A stretch of DNA of 5,738 nt from Oscillospiraceae bacterium (GTDB taxonomy: Bacteria; Bacillota; Clostridia; Oscillospirales; CAG-272). The notes below the pieces were generated by a model, which worked only from the letters and a program-made list of their open reading frames with translations, was not told where the DNA came from and made no database searches. Positions 1 to 5,658 of the stretch are shown piece by piece (positions within the stretch are counted from its first letter, which is position 1; each line of letters starts with the position of its first letter). The translations under genes and the position numbers were made by a program. The stretch covers positions 1 to 5,738 of the forward strand of contig SVTU01000085.1 in assembly GCA_015063655.1 (NCBI GenBank), written 5' to 3'.

Positions 1-119
1 TTTGCCTCATCGATGGCCTGCTCCTCGGTGTAGCCGAGGGCGACCTCGTCAAAATTCTTACTTCTGACCTCGGGGGACTGCACGGGCATTTCGTTTCTTG
101 TGAGTGACATGTTTGCCAT
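1..119 (-). CDS. gltA: NADPH-dependent glutamate synthase small-subunit-like flavoprotein (NfnB/GltA), 5' end only
   Basis: Only the first 39 codons lie in the window. The protein begins MANMSLTRNEMPVQSPEVR and continues through KNFDEVALGYTEEQAIDEA. This resembles the N-terminus of clostridial proteins annotated as glutamate synthase small subunit, which in this neighbourhood act as the large subunit of NADH-dependent reduced ferredoxin:NADP+ oxidoreductase (NfnB). The [4Fe-4S] cysteines and the FAD and NADPH sites expected in this family lie outside the window. The start is the ATG at 119-117, one nucleotide after the nfnA stop (TAA, then T, then ATG). Its GGAGGGGG ribosome-binding site lies inside the last nfnA codons, so the two genes are probably translationally coupled. 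The N-terminal match and the nfnA neighbour make the identity likely. True glutamate synthase activity cannot be excluded because the rest of the protein is missing. Confidence 0.82.
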   Translation of the reverse strand, partial: MANMSLTRNEMPVQSPEVRSKNFDEVALGYTEEQAIDEA

Positions 120-120
120 A

Positions 121-963
121 TTATTCCCCCTCCTTTTCAAACAGATGGCAGGTCTGCTCGTAGGCGTGTCGCTCAAAGTCACGATACATCGCCCCTCTTG
201 CCATGGCTTCGTCAAAATCGATCAGGTGTCCGTCAAACTCAGGGCCGTCCACACAGGCGAACTTGGTCTCTCCGCCCACCGTCAGTCGGCAGCCTCCGCA
301 CATGCCCGTTCCGTCGATCATCACGGGATTCATGGATGCCACGGTGCGAATGCCGTATCGCTTAGTCAGCCCGCACACAAACTTCATCATGATAAGCGGA
401 CCGATGGTGATGACCAGATCATACGTCTCGCCTCGCTCGATGAGAGCCTCCAGGGCATTGGTCACCAAGCCCTTCTGACCGTAGCTTCCGTCGTCCGTCA
501 TCAGCACGTATTCGTCGCTCACGGCACGGAACTCGTCCTCAAGGATCACAAGCTCTCGGGTTCTGAAGCCTACCACAGAGTGGACCACCGCCCCCTGCTC
601 GTGGAATTTTTTAGCCACGGGGTACGCTATGGCACAGCCAACGCCGCCGCCTACCACGGCCACACGGCGCACGCCCTCGGTGTACGTGGCTCGTCCGAGC
701 GGGCCAACAAAATCGCAAAGCCTGTCGCCCACCTGCATGTGTCCGAGCTTAACGGTAGTAGCCCCCACAAGCTGAAAAATGATGGTCACCGTGCCCGCCG
801 TGCGGTCAAAGTCCGCCACGGTCAAGGGGATGCGCTCTCCCTCGGCATCGGTGCGCAAAATAATAAACTGCCCCGGCTCGGCCTTTTTGGCAACGAGAGG
901 TGCATAAATATCCATACGCATCACGGTGGGATTCAATATATCCTTCTTAACGATCTCAAACAT
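121..963 (-). CDS. nfnA: NfnA-type sulfide/dihydroorotate dehydrogenase-like FAD/NAD-binding subunit
   Basis: This 280-aa protein belongs to the ferredoxin-NADP+ reductase-like family named after PyrK and SudB. With the following gltA product it would form NfnAB, a cytoplasmic flavin-based bifurcating enzyme (NADH + 2 reduced ferredoxin + 2 NADP+ to NAD+ + 2 NADPH). Visible elements in order are an N-terminal beta-barrel domain, the FAD-binding RIPLT motif at residues 44-48, a dinucleotide-binding glycine motif (VVGGGVGCA, 103-111), and a C-terminal [2Fe-2S] segment with C222, C225 and C237. D217 in DGTGMC is a candidate fourth ligand, since the family is known to use an aspartate. The length fits NfnA, about 275-280 aa. 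I chose the ATG at 963 (MFEIV). It is preceded by GGAAGG, and the longer in-frame starts at 1008 and 1071 lie within or upstream of the -10 box at 1007-1012. A stand-alone PyrK or SudB is less likely because gltA follows immediately. Confidence 0.87.
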   Translation of the reverse strand: MFEIVKKDILNPTVMRMDIYAPLVAKKAEPGQFIILRTDAEGERIPLTVADFDRTAGTVTIIFQLVGATTVKLGHMQVGDRLCDFVGPLGRATYTEGVRRVAVVGGGVGCAIAYPVAKKFHEQGAVVHSVVGFRTRELVILEDEFRAVSDEYVLMTDDGSYGQKGLVTNALEALIERGETYDLVITIGPLIMMKFVCGLTKRYGIRTVASMNPVMIDGTGMCGGCRLTVGGETKFACVDGPEFDGHLIDFDEAMARGAMYRDFERHAYEQTCHLFEKEGE

Positions 964-1006
964 GAATGAAAACCTTCCATTCCTACTATATTTGTATAAC
1001 AGCTTC

Positions 1007-1035
1007 ATTGTATCACAAATGACGCTTTTTTTCAA
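1007..1035 (-). promoter_or_regulatory. Sigma-A promoter of nfnA-gltA
   Basis: Read on the minus strand, TTGAAA (1035-1030) is followed by a 17-nt spacer and TACAAT (1012-1007). TG one base before the hexamer makes an extended -10 (TGATACAAT). The predicted transcript starts near 1000 and has a leader of about 37 nt before the nfnA ATG at 963. Confidence 0.75.
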
Positions 1036-1129
1036 GAGCCATTCAAAACTTCCCCATTTTTCCACATACAAAACAAACTCTGTGCGTTCGTTTTCTCCAT
1101 TTTTGGTATTTCTTACCGCAAATTATCAC

Positions 1130-1153
1130 TTTTTTTGAAGTTTTTTTCAAAAA
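1130..1153. promoter_or_regulatory. AT-rich inverted repeat and phased T/A tracts upstream of the ferredoxin promoter
   Basis: Two runs of seven T begin 11 bp apart (1130 and 1141), and A5 follows at 1149-1153. TTTTTGAA (1132-1139) and TTCAAAAA (1146-1153) form a perfect 8-bp inverted repeat with a 6-nt loop. The element sits 4 nt upstream of the ferredoxin -35 box. It could be an UP element, intrinsically bent DNA or an operator. The hairpin is too AT-rich to be a convincing terminator. The rest of the divergent gap (1036-1129) is T-rich on the plus strand and shows nothing else I recognise. Confidence 0.35.
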
Positions 1154-1157
1154 GCCC

Positions 1158-1185
1158 TTGAAATTCTGATTTTATATGATACAAT
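1158..1185 (+). promoter_or_regulatory. Sigma-A promoter of the ferredoxin gene
   Basis: TTGAAA (1158-1163), a 16-nt spacer and TACAAT (1180-1185) with an upstream TG give the extended -10 TGATACAAT, the same nine bases as in the divergent nfnA promoter. The predicted start is near 1192, leaving a leader of about 29 nt with GGAGG at 1207-1211. Confidence 0.78.
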
Positions 1186-1220
1186 AGTATTGTTAATCTA
1201 ACAAATGGAGGTACATAACA

Positions 1221-1391
1221 ATGGCATACAAGATTTCTGACGAGTGCATCGCTTGCGGTGCTTGCATGGATGCTTGCCCCGTTTCCGCTATCAAAGAGGG
1301 CGACTGCAAGTATGAGATCAACGCTGACGAGTGCATCGAGTGCGGCGCTTGCGCTGACGCTTGCCCCGTAGGTGCTCCTGCACAGGAATAA
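1221..1391 (+). CDS. fdx: Clostridial-type 2[4Fe-4S] ferredoxin
   Basis: This 56-aa cytoplasmic electron carrier begins MAYKISDECIACGACMDACP. It has two classical CxxCxxCxxxCP motifs, C9-C12-C15-C19 and C38-C41-C44-C48, each expected to bind cluster ligands in the crossed pattern known for clostridial ferredoxins. Length and ends (AYKI at the start, VGAPAQE at the end) match the Clostridium pasteurianum type closely. One extra cysteine, C29, lies between the motifs. The start has GGAGG at 1207-1211, 9 nt before the ATG. Codon use is strongly biased: of 11 alanines nine are GCT and two GCA, with no GCC or GCG, although neighbouring genes favour GCC. All nine cysteines are TGC. This points to very high expression. 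Divergence from nfnA-gltA suggests it serves that enzyme, along with other ferredoxin-dependent reactions. The identification is firm; the specific partner is an inference. Confidence 0.96.
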   Translation: MAYKISDECIACGACMDACPVSAIKEGDCKYEINADECIECGACADACPVGAPAQE

Positions 1392-1409
1392 TGTCCGCAA
1401 AGCAATCAC

Positions 1410-1445
1410 ATAAAAACAGAGCAGGTCTATCTGCTCTGTTTTTAT
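1410..1445 (+). terminator. Intrinsic terminator after the ferredoxin gene
   Basis: A perfect 15-bp stem (1410-1424 paired with 1431-1445) encloses the 6-nt loop GTCTAT. The core is ACAGAGCAG/CTGCTCTGT, flanked by A5 and T5, so the U-tract also pairs with the A-tract. It begins 18 nt after the ferredoxin stop and ends 1 nt before the AGGAG of the next gene. Confidence 0.85.
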
Positions 1446-1456
1446 TAGGAGTGTAT

Positions 1457-2248
1457 ATGAAACAAGACGTTACCCTCTTTGCCGACGAGAGGCTCGACGA
1501 GGTCAACGAGCATCTGCGTCTCATACAAAAAAAGAACGGGCTGACCTTTGGCACGGATGCCTTTTTGCTTGCCGCCTATATGCGGGCAGAGCCGAGGGGC
1601 GTTGCCGTGGAGCTTGGCGCAGGCACGGGCATCATCTCTTTGCTGTGCGCCACCCGCCAAAAATTCCGTTCCATACACGCCTGCGAGATACAAGAGCCGT
1701 TTGCCGAGCTGTGCGTGCGCAATGCGGCCGTCAATGGCCTATCCGACCGCATCATCGTGCATGCCTGCGACCTGCGTGAGCTGTCACCTGCCGCTATCGG
1801 CCGTGAGGCTGATACGGTGTTTGCCAATCCGCCCTATATGCGAACAGACAGCGGCAAGCGAAACGAGCATGATGAAAAATACATGGCCCGTCACGAGGTG
1901 TGCGGTACGGTATCCGACTTTTGCCACGCCGCAGCCCGTCTGCTCAAGCACGGGGGCAGGTTTTATTGTGTGTGGCGTCCCGACCGTCTGTGCGACCTGA
2001 TGCGTGCGCTTGAGCGTGAGGGGCTTGAGCCAAAGCAGATGACCTTTGTGCATGCCCACGAAAAGGCCGAACCCTCTATGGTGCTTGTGTGCGCCGTCAA
2101 GGGCGGTGCCTCTTCGGTACGCATCTCGCCCCCCCTGCTTCTGCAGCACAGTGCCGCCGACAAGGCACTCTCCGATACGGCCGCCCTCATATACGAGCAT
2201 ATGAGCTTTGAGCCTCTTTGGAAAAAAGATAAAACCACGGGAGAATAA
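1457..2248 (+). CDS. trmN6: tRNA1(Val) (adenine(37)-N6)-methyltransferase-like protein (TrmN6/YfiC/YabB family)
   Basis: This 263-aa SAM-dependent methyltransferase has the order typical of the YfiC/YabB family. The N-terminus contains GLTFGTDAFLLAAY (28-41), which precedes the fold. Motif I is VELGAGTGI (51-59), the acidic residue after strand 2 is E78 (CEIQE), and motif IV is NPPY (124-127), which marks methylation of an exocyclic amino nitrogen. E. coli YfiC methylates N6 of A37 in tRNA1(Val). Substrate here is inferred from family. The ATG at 1457 is preceded by AGGAG with a short 5-nt spacer. A longer frame opens at 1361, inside the ferredoxin gene and upstream of the terminator, so it is not used. 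The gene stops 2 nt before ttcA, so the two form one operon. No clear promoter is visible between the ferredoxin stop and this start. Another NPPY methyltransferase specificity is possible. Confidence 0.85.
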   Translation: MKQDVTLFADERLDEVNEHLRLIQKKNGLTFGTDAFLLAAYMRAEPRGVAVELGAGTGIISLLCATRQKFRSIHACEIQEPFAELCVRNAAVNGLSDRIIVHACDLRELSPAAIGREADTVFANPPYMRTDSGKRNEHDEKYMARHEVCGTVSDFCHAAARLLKHGGRFYCVWRPDRLCDLMRALEREGLEPKQMTFVHAHEKAEPSMVLVCAVKGGASSVRISPPLLLQHSAADKALSDTAALIYEHMSFEPLWKKDKTTGE

Positions 2249-2250
2249 GC

Positions 2251-3009
2251 ATGGAGAATACCAAACGAATACTGAGCTATACCCGACGTGCCGTGGATGA
2301 TTACAGCATGATACAGGAGGGTGACAGGATCGCCGTTGGCGTTTCCGCGGGCAAGGACTCTCTTACGCTGCTGTGCGCTCTCGCCGAGCTGCGCCGCTTT
2401 TATCCGCAGCGCTTTGCGCTGTGCGCCATCACCGTGGACATGGGCTTTGACGGGACGGACTTTTCTCCCATTGCCGATCTGTGCCGTGAGCTTGACGTTC
2501 CCTACACCGTCGTGCCTACCCAGATCTCCAAGATCATTTTCGACGTCAGAAAGGAAAAAAATCCCTGCTCGCTGTGCGCCAAGATGCGCCGTGGTGCGTT
2601 GCACACCGCTGCCAAGGAGCTTGGGTGCAACAAGGTGGCTCTCGGCCACCATTTAGACGACGTGGTGGAGACCTTTATGCTCAATCTGTTTTTTGAGGGA
2701 CGCCTTGGGTGCTTCCAGCCCGTAACGTACCTCTCCCGCATGGATCTGCACCTCATTCGCCCCATGATCTACATGCCTGAAAAGGACGTCCGCTATTTTG
2801 CCAACAGCGTTACACTGCCCATCATTCCCTCTCCCTGCCCTGCCGACGGCAACACCCAGCGTGAGGAGATCAAGCAGCTGCTTGCCTCTCTTGACCGTCG
2901 GCACAAGGGTCTGCGCTACCGCATCTATGGGGCGATCCAGCGAGGGGAGATCGACGGCTTCAAGCCCTGCGGCCGCCTGCCCGTCCTCTCCGAGGAGGAC
3001 GAAGCGTAA
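2251..3009 (+). CDS. ttcA: TtcA-type PP-loop tRNA thiolase (tRNA 2-thiocytidine(32) synthetase family)
   Basis: This 252-aa protein is an N-type PP-loop ATPase. The ATP-binding motif is SAGKDS (32-37), where most relatives have SGGKDS. It carries the three cysteines expected for the catalytic [4Fe-4S] cluster of TtcA: C106 and C109 in PCSLC, and C196 in SPCP. GHHLDD (132-137) is the conserved second nucleotide-site motif. In E. coli, TtcA adenylates C32 of certain tRNAs and inserts sulfur to give 2-thiocytidine. This version is shorter than the E. coli protein (about 310 aa), as is usual in Clostridia. The ATG at 2251 follows the trmN6 stop by 2 nt, with GGGAG at 2239-2243. TilS lysidine synthetase is unlikely because the CxxC plus distal cysteine set is present. 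A TtuA-like or other PP-loop thiolase role remains possible. An AAGCGT/ACGCTT inverted repeat (3002-3016) surrounds the stop codon. Confidence 0.85.
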   Translation: MENTKRILSYTRRAVDDYSMIQEGDRIAVGVSAGKDSLTLLCALAELRRFYPQRFALCAITVDMGFDGTDFSPIADLCRELDVPYTVVPTQISKIIFDVRKEKNPCSLCAKMRRGALHTAAKELGCNKVALGHHLDDVVETFMLNLFFEGRLGCFQPVTYLSRMDLHLIRPMIYMPEKDVRYFANSVTLPIIPSPCPADGNTQREEIKQLLASLDRRHKGLRYRIYGAIQRGEIDGFKPCGRLPVLSEEDEA

Positions 3010-3036
3010 AACGCTTTCGAATGAGCCAATAAGCAA

Positions 3037-3073
3037 AGAAGGGTGTCTCAATCTGCGATTGAGACACCCTTTT
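3037..3073. terminator. Bidirectional intrinsic terminator between convergent ttcA and copA
   Basis: A 17-bp stem (3037-3053 with 3057-3073, one G-T pair) with loop TGC has the core GGGTGTCTCAATC/GATTGAGACACCC. On the plus strand it runs into TTTTCTTTCTT, a good U-tract for ttcA. On the minus strand it lies 22 nt after the copA stop and is followed by the weaker tail CTTCTTTGCTTATT, so it can also end copA transcription. Confidence 0.88.
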
Positions 3074-3094
3074 CTTTCTTGACGGTTCGATTTT

Positions 3095-3301
3095 TTATTT
3101 GATCTCCTTCACCGTGTACTCTGCGGCCACGGCATCTCTGAGGACTTCGTCTGAAACGGGAGCGGACAGGCTGACGGTAGCCGTTCCCTTCTTATGGCTG
3201 ACCTCGGCACTTGCCACACCATCGATGCCCTCCAAAATCTTCTTGACACGTGCCTCGCAATGCGGGCACATCATTCCCTCGATCTTCATCACCTTTGTCA
3301 T
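3095..3301 (-). CDS. copZ: Possible separate CopZ-like copper chaperone from an in-frame internal start in copA
   Basis: The last 68 codons of copA could be translated alone, from the ATG at 3301-3299. The product begins MTKVMKIEGMMCPHCEARVK and is one complete HMA domain with Cu(I)-binding C12 and C15. Its length equals that of free bacterial CopZ proteins (68-69 aa). A full AAAGGAG Shine-Dalgarno lies at 3317-3311, 9 nt upstream. The preceding 15 codons (3346-3302, LYTDPKTNKIKEKKT) encode a charged linker whose DNA is 15/45 GC by hand count, unlike the GC-rich flanks and typical of an intergenic region. CopZ carries Cu(I) to CopA, so free CopZ from the same mRNA would make functional sense. 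The domain itself is certain. Independent translation is an inference. The alternative is that the domain exists only as the C-terminal part of CopA. Confidence 0.5.
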   Translation of the reverse strand: MTKVMKIEGMMCPHCEARVKKILEGIDGVASAEVSHKKGTATVSLSAPVSDEVLRDAVAAEYTVKEIK

Positions 3302-5581
3302 CGTCTTTTTCTCCTTTATCTTGTTTGTTTTTGGATCCGTATACAAGCGAAGCACGTTCAGCCTCAGCGCATTGGACACCACGCAAAAGCTGGAAAGGCT
3401 CATGGCGGCGGCACCGAACATGGGCGCCAGCTCCCAGCCAAGCCACGAAATGAATACACCCGCCGCCAGGGGAATACCGATCACGTTATAGGCAAATGCC
3501 CAAAACAGATTTTGGTGTATCACACGCAAGGTCGCCTTGCCGATACGCAGGGCGGTTGGTACGTCGGAAAGTCGGCTCTTTACCAGCACCACGTCTGCGG
3601 CATCCACCGCCACATCCGTTCCCGCACCGATCGCAATGCCCACGTCGGCACGCACCAGGGCGGGGGCATCGTTGATGCCATCGCCTACCATAGCCACAGC
3701 GCCCTGCTCCCTCAGCTGTGCCACCGCACGCTCCTTGTCGGCGGGCAGGACCTCGGCCTTGACCTCATCCACACCTGCCTGCTTTCCGATCGCCTCGGCC
3801 GTGCGACGCTTGTCGCCCGTCAAAAGCACCACACGCAAGCCCATACGCTTCATTTGGCGAATGGCCTCAGCACTGTCCTCTCTTAACACGTCCGCCACGG
3901 CGATCACGCCGAGCAAACGGCCATCAACGGCAAAATACAACGGCGTTTTGCCCTCATTTTCCAAGACTTCCGCTCTGCTTGGCATATCGCCAAGCGGTAT
4001 ATCAAGCTCTCTGAGCCATCGCTCACTGCCGCCAAGGCACAGCTCTTGGCCGTTCTTGGCACGCAGGCCGTAGCCTGCCACTGCCTCAAAGTCGGCAAGC
4101 GGCATGGGGGATATGGCCCGAGCCTCGGCCAAGGACATCACGGCACGCCCCAAGGGATGCTCGCTCCTTGCCTCAAGGGCCACCGCCACACAAAGCAGCT
4201 CCATCTCACTCACACCCTCGGCGGGTATGATATCCGTCACGGTCGGCTCACCTCGTGTCACCGTTCCCGTTTTATCCAATACCACAGTCTTGATCTTGCC
4301 GATCTGCTCCAAGGCCGTTGCCGTTTTGAATAAGATTCCGCACTTGGCGGCCCGTCCGCTTCCCACCATGATGGCCACGGGCGTGGCAAGCCCCAGCGCA
4401 CACGGACAGCTGATGACCAAAACGGAAATGCCTCTTGCCACGGCAAAGCCCACCGTTTGTCCCACAAGCAGCCACACGGCGGTGCTGAGGATCGCAATGC
4501 TCATCACCACAGGCACAAAGATGCCCGACACACGGTCGGCGATCTTGGCGATGGGGGCCTTGGATGCCGAGGCGTCGCTCACAAGGCGAATGATCTGCGA
4601 CAGCGTGGTATCCTCTCCCACCTCAGTGGCACGGCACCTCAAAAAGCCCGAATGGTTGACTGTCCCCGCACTAACACGGGCGCCAACCCCCTTATCCACG
4701 GGAATGCTTTCTCCCGTGAGTGCCGATTCATCGATCGCACCCATCCCCTCGGTGACCACGCCGTCCACAGGCACACGCCCGCCCGGGCGAACCACGAACA
4801 CATCGCCAACAGCCACCTCCTCAAGGGGGATCTCAAGCTCCTTCCCGTCACGCACCACCGTGGCGGTAGCGGGCGAGAGTGACATGAGTCCTCGCAAGGC
4901 ACCGGTGGTCTTGCCCTTGGCTCTGGCTTCCAGCAGCTTTCCCAGCGTGATGAGAGCAAGGATCATCGCCGCCGACTCAAAATACAGATCATGCAAGCAG
5001 GCATGGGCCATAGGCAAATCCTGCGCTTGGGTGTAGACCGCCATCCGAAAGAGCATCCACACGCTATATCCGAAGGCGGCGGCAGAGCCCATCGCCACCA
5101 GCGTATCCATATTGGGGGAGCGATGAAGAACGGCACGCACACCGCTGATGAAGAAGCGTTGGTTGATGACCATCACCGTGATACACAAAAGCAACTGTAT
5201 CAAGCCCAAGACCATGGGCCGATCGGCCATAGCCTGCGGCAACGGTGCGCCCCACATATGCCCCATGGACACGTACATCAGCACGGCAAGAAAGAAAAGC
5301 GACGACAGTAAGCGGTGCCAAAGGGCCTTGATCTCTCCGTTCGGTTCTTCGGCCTGCTCGTGCGCACGGCTTTCCCTGCGGCCGCCCTTGGCGGTCGCTC
5401 CGTAGCCTGCCGCACGCACGGCCGAAACAATCTGTTCCTCGGTCGCCGTACCCTCCACCTGCATACTGTTCGTTAGGAGATTGACCGAGCAAAAGTCAAC
5501 GCCCTCCACAGCACGCACCGCCTTTTCCACACGGGCCGAGCAGGCGGCACAGCTCATTCCCGTTACGTGATATTGCTTCAT
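3095..5581 (-). CDS. copA: Copper(I)-exporting P1B-1 ATPase with N- and C-terminal heavy-metal-associated domains
   Basis: This 828-aa membrane pump exports Cu(I) from the cytoplasm using ATP. It has an N-terminal HMA domain (about 1-66, GMSCAAC with C11/C14) and predicted helices near 91-110, 121-140, 158-180, 196-216, 350-373, 380-403, 689-710 and 716-738. The actuator has TGES (289-292), the CPC metal site is 392-394, and the phosphorylation motif DKTGT is 436-440 (D436). The nucleotide domain has the HP pair (475-476) and the hinge has GDGIND (633-638). YN (698-699) and MSLSS (727-731) complete the Cu(I)-type P1B-1 signature. A second HMA domain (761-828, MMCPHC with C772/C775) is fused at the C-terminus. 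The ATG at 5581 has GGGAG 7 nt upstream. The longer frame starting at 5686 begins upstream of the promoter and is rejected. A silver role is possible. Other transition metals are unlikely given the CPC/YN/MxxSS set. Confidence 0.95.
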   Translation of the reverse strand: MKQYHVTGMSCAACSARVEKAVRAVEGVDFCSVNLLTNSMQVEGTATEEQIVSAVRAAGYGATAKGGRRESRAHEQAEEPNGEIKALWHRLLSSLFFLAVLMYVSMGHMWGAPLPQAMADRPMVLGLIQLLLCITVMVINQRFFISGVRAVLHRSPNMDTLVAMGSAAAFGYSVWMLFRMAVYTQAQDLPMAHACLHDLYFESAAMILALITLGKLLEARAKGKTTGALRGLMSLSPATATVVRDGKELEIPLEEVAVGDVFVVRPGGRVPVDGVVTEGMGAIDESALTGESIPVDKGVGARVSAGTVNHSGFLRCRATEVGEDTTLSQIIRLVSDASASKAPIAKIADRVSGIFVPVVMSIAILSTAVWLLVGQTVGFAVARGISVLVISCPCALGLATPVAIMVGSGRAAKCGILFKTATALEQIGKIKTVVLDKTGTVTRGEPTVTDIIPAEGVSEMELLCVAVALEARSEHPLGRAVMSLAEARAISPMPLADFEAVAGYGLRAKNGQELCLGGSERWLRELDIPLGDMPSRAEVLENEGKTPLYFAVDGRLLGVIAVADVLREDSAEAIRQMKRMGLRVVLLTGDKRRTAEAIGKQAGVDEVKAEVLPADKERAVAQLREQGAVAMVGDGINDAPALVRADVGIAIGAGTDVAVDAADVVLVKSRLSDVPTALRIGKATLRVIHQNLFWAFAYNVIGIPLAAGVFISWLGWELAPMFGAAAMSLSSFCVVSNALRLNVLRLYTDPKTNKIKEKKTMTKVMKIEGMMCPHCEARVKKILEGIDGVASAEVSHKKGTATVSLSAPVSDEVLRDAVAAEYTVKEIK
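3311..3317 (-). promoter_or_regulatory. Internal Shine-Dalgarno AAAGGAG inside copA
   Basis: On the minus strand AAAGGAG is followed by the 9-nt spacer AAAAAGACG and an ATG in the copA frame. It is at least as strong as the site used for copA itself (GGGAG) and encodes IKE/K residues of the linker, where no sequence constraint from a folded domain is expected. Confidence 0.55.
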
Positions 5582-5614
5582 ATTCACGCTCCCTTTTTTT
5601 CTTTTCTCGTCCTT

Positions 5615-5643
5615 ATTATATCCCCAAAGCTGCCAAATGTCAA
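5615..5643 (-). promoter_or_regulatory. Perfect-consensus sigma-A promoter of copA
   Basis: On the minus strand TTGACA (5643-5638), a 17-nt spacer and TATAAT (5620-5615) match the consensus at every position. The transcript should start near 5608, giving a purine-rich leader of about 27 nt before the ATG at 5581. A copper-dependent repressor would be expected on so strong a promoter, but I see no CopY box (TACAnnTGTA) and no clear CsoR-type operator. The spacer contains GGCAGCTTTGGGGA, which could be part of an unrecognised operator. Confidence 0.85.
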
Positions 5644-5658
5644 GCGATTCGCAAAATC

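Noticed and set aside
100..969. 289-codon plus-strand reading frame opposite nfnA
   Set aside because: It is antisense to a well-recognised NfnA, has no family features and is His-rich low-information sequence. Its stop lies just past the nfnA start. It is a frame shadow.
964..1071. 36-residue N-terminal extension of NfnA
   Set aside because: The -10 and -35 boxes lie within it, and family members start at the MFEIV-like position.
1105..1117. GGTA/TACC small hairpin in the nfnA-ferredoxin gap
   Set aside because: The 4-bp stem has no T-tract or conservation evidence and is expected by chance.
1113..1409. Minus-strand frames of 98 and 70 codons over the ferredoxin gene
   Set aside because: They are mirror images of the repetitive ferredoxin codons, and the 56-aa ferredoxin on the plus strand fully explains the sequence.
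1963..2652. 229-codon minus-strand reading frame across the trmN6-ttcA junction
   Set aside because: It overlaps two convincing enzymes on the plus strand and shows no domain or ribosome-binding site.
3002..3016. AAGCGT/ACGCTT inverted repeat over the ttcA stop codon
   Set aside because: The 6-bp stem with a 3-nt loop lacks a T-tract. The stronger hairpin 30 nt downstream explains termination.
3194..3886. 230-codon plus-strand reading frame opposite the 3' part of copA
   Set aside because: Its composition (His, Gln and Arg rich) is that of an antisense shadow, and it overlaps conserved CopA sequence throughout.
4104..5036. 310-codon plus-strand reading frame opposite copA
   Set aside because: It runs through the conserved motifs of CopA on the other strand, is rich in Ser, Thr and Pro, and has no recognisable domain. 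The long open frame follows from the GC-rich codon use of copA.
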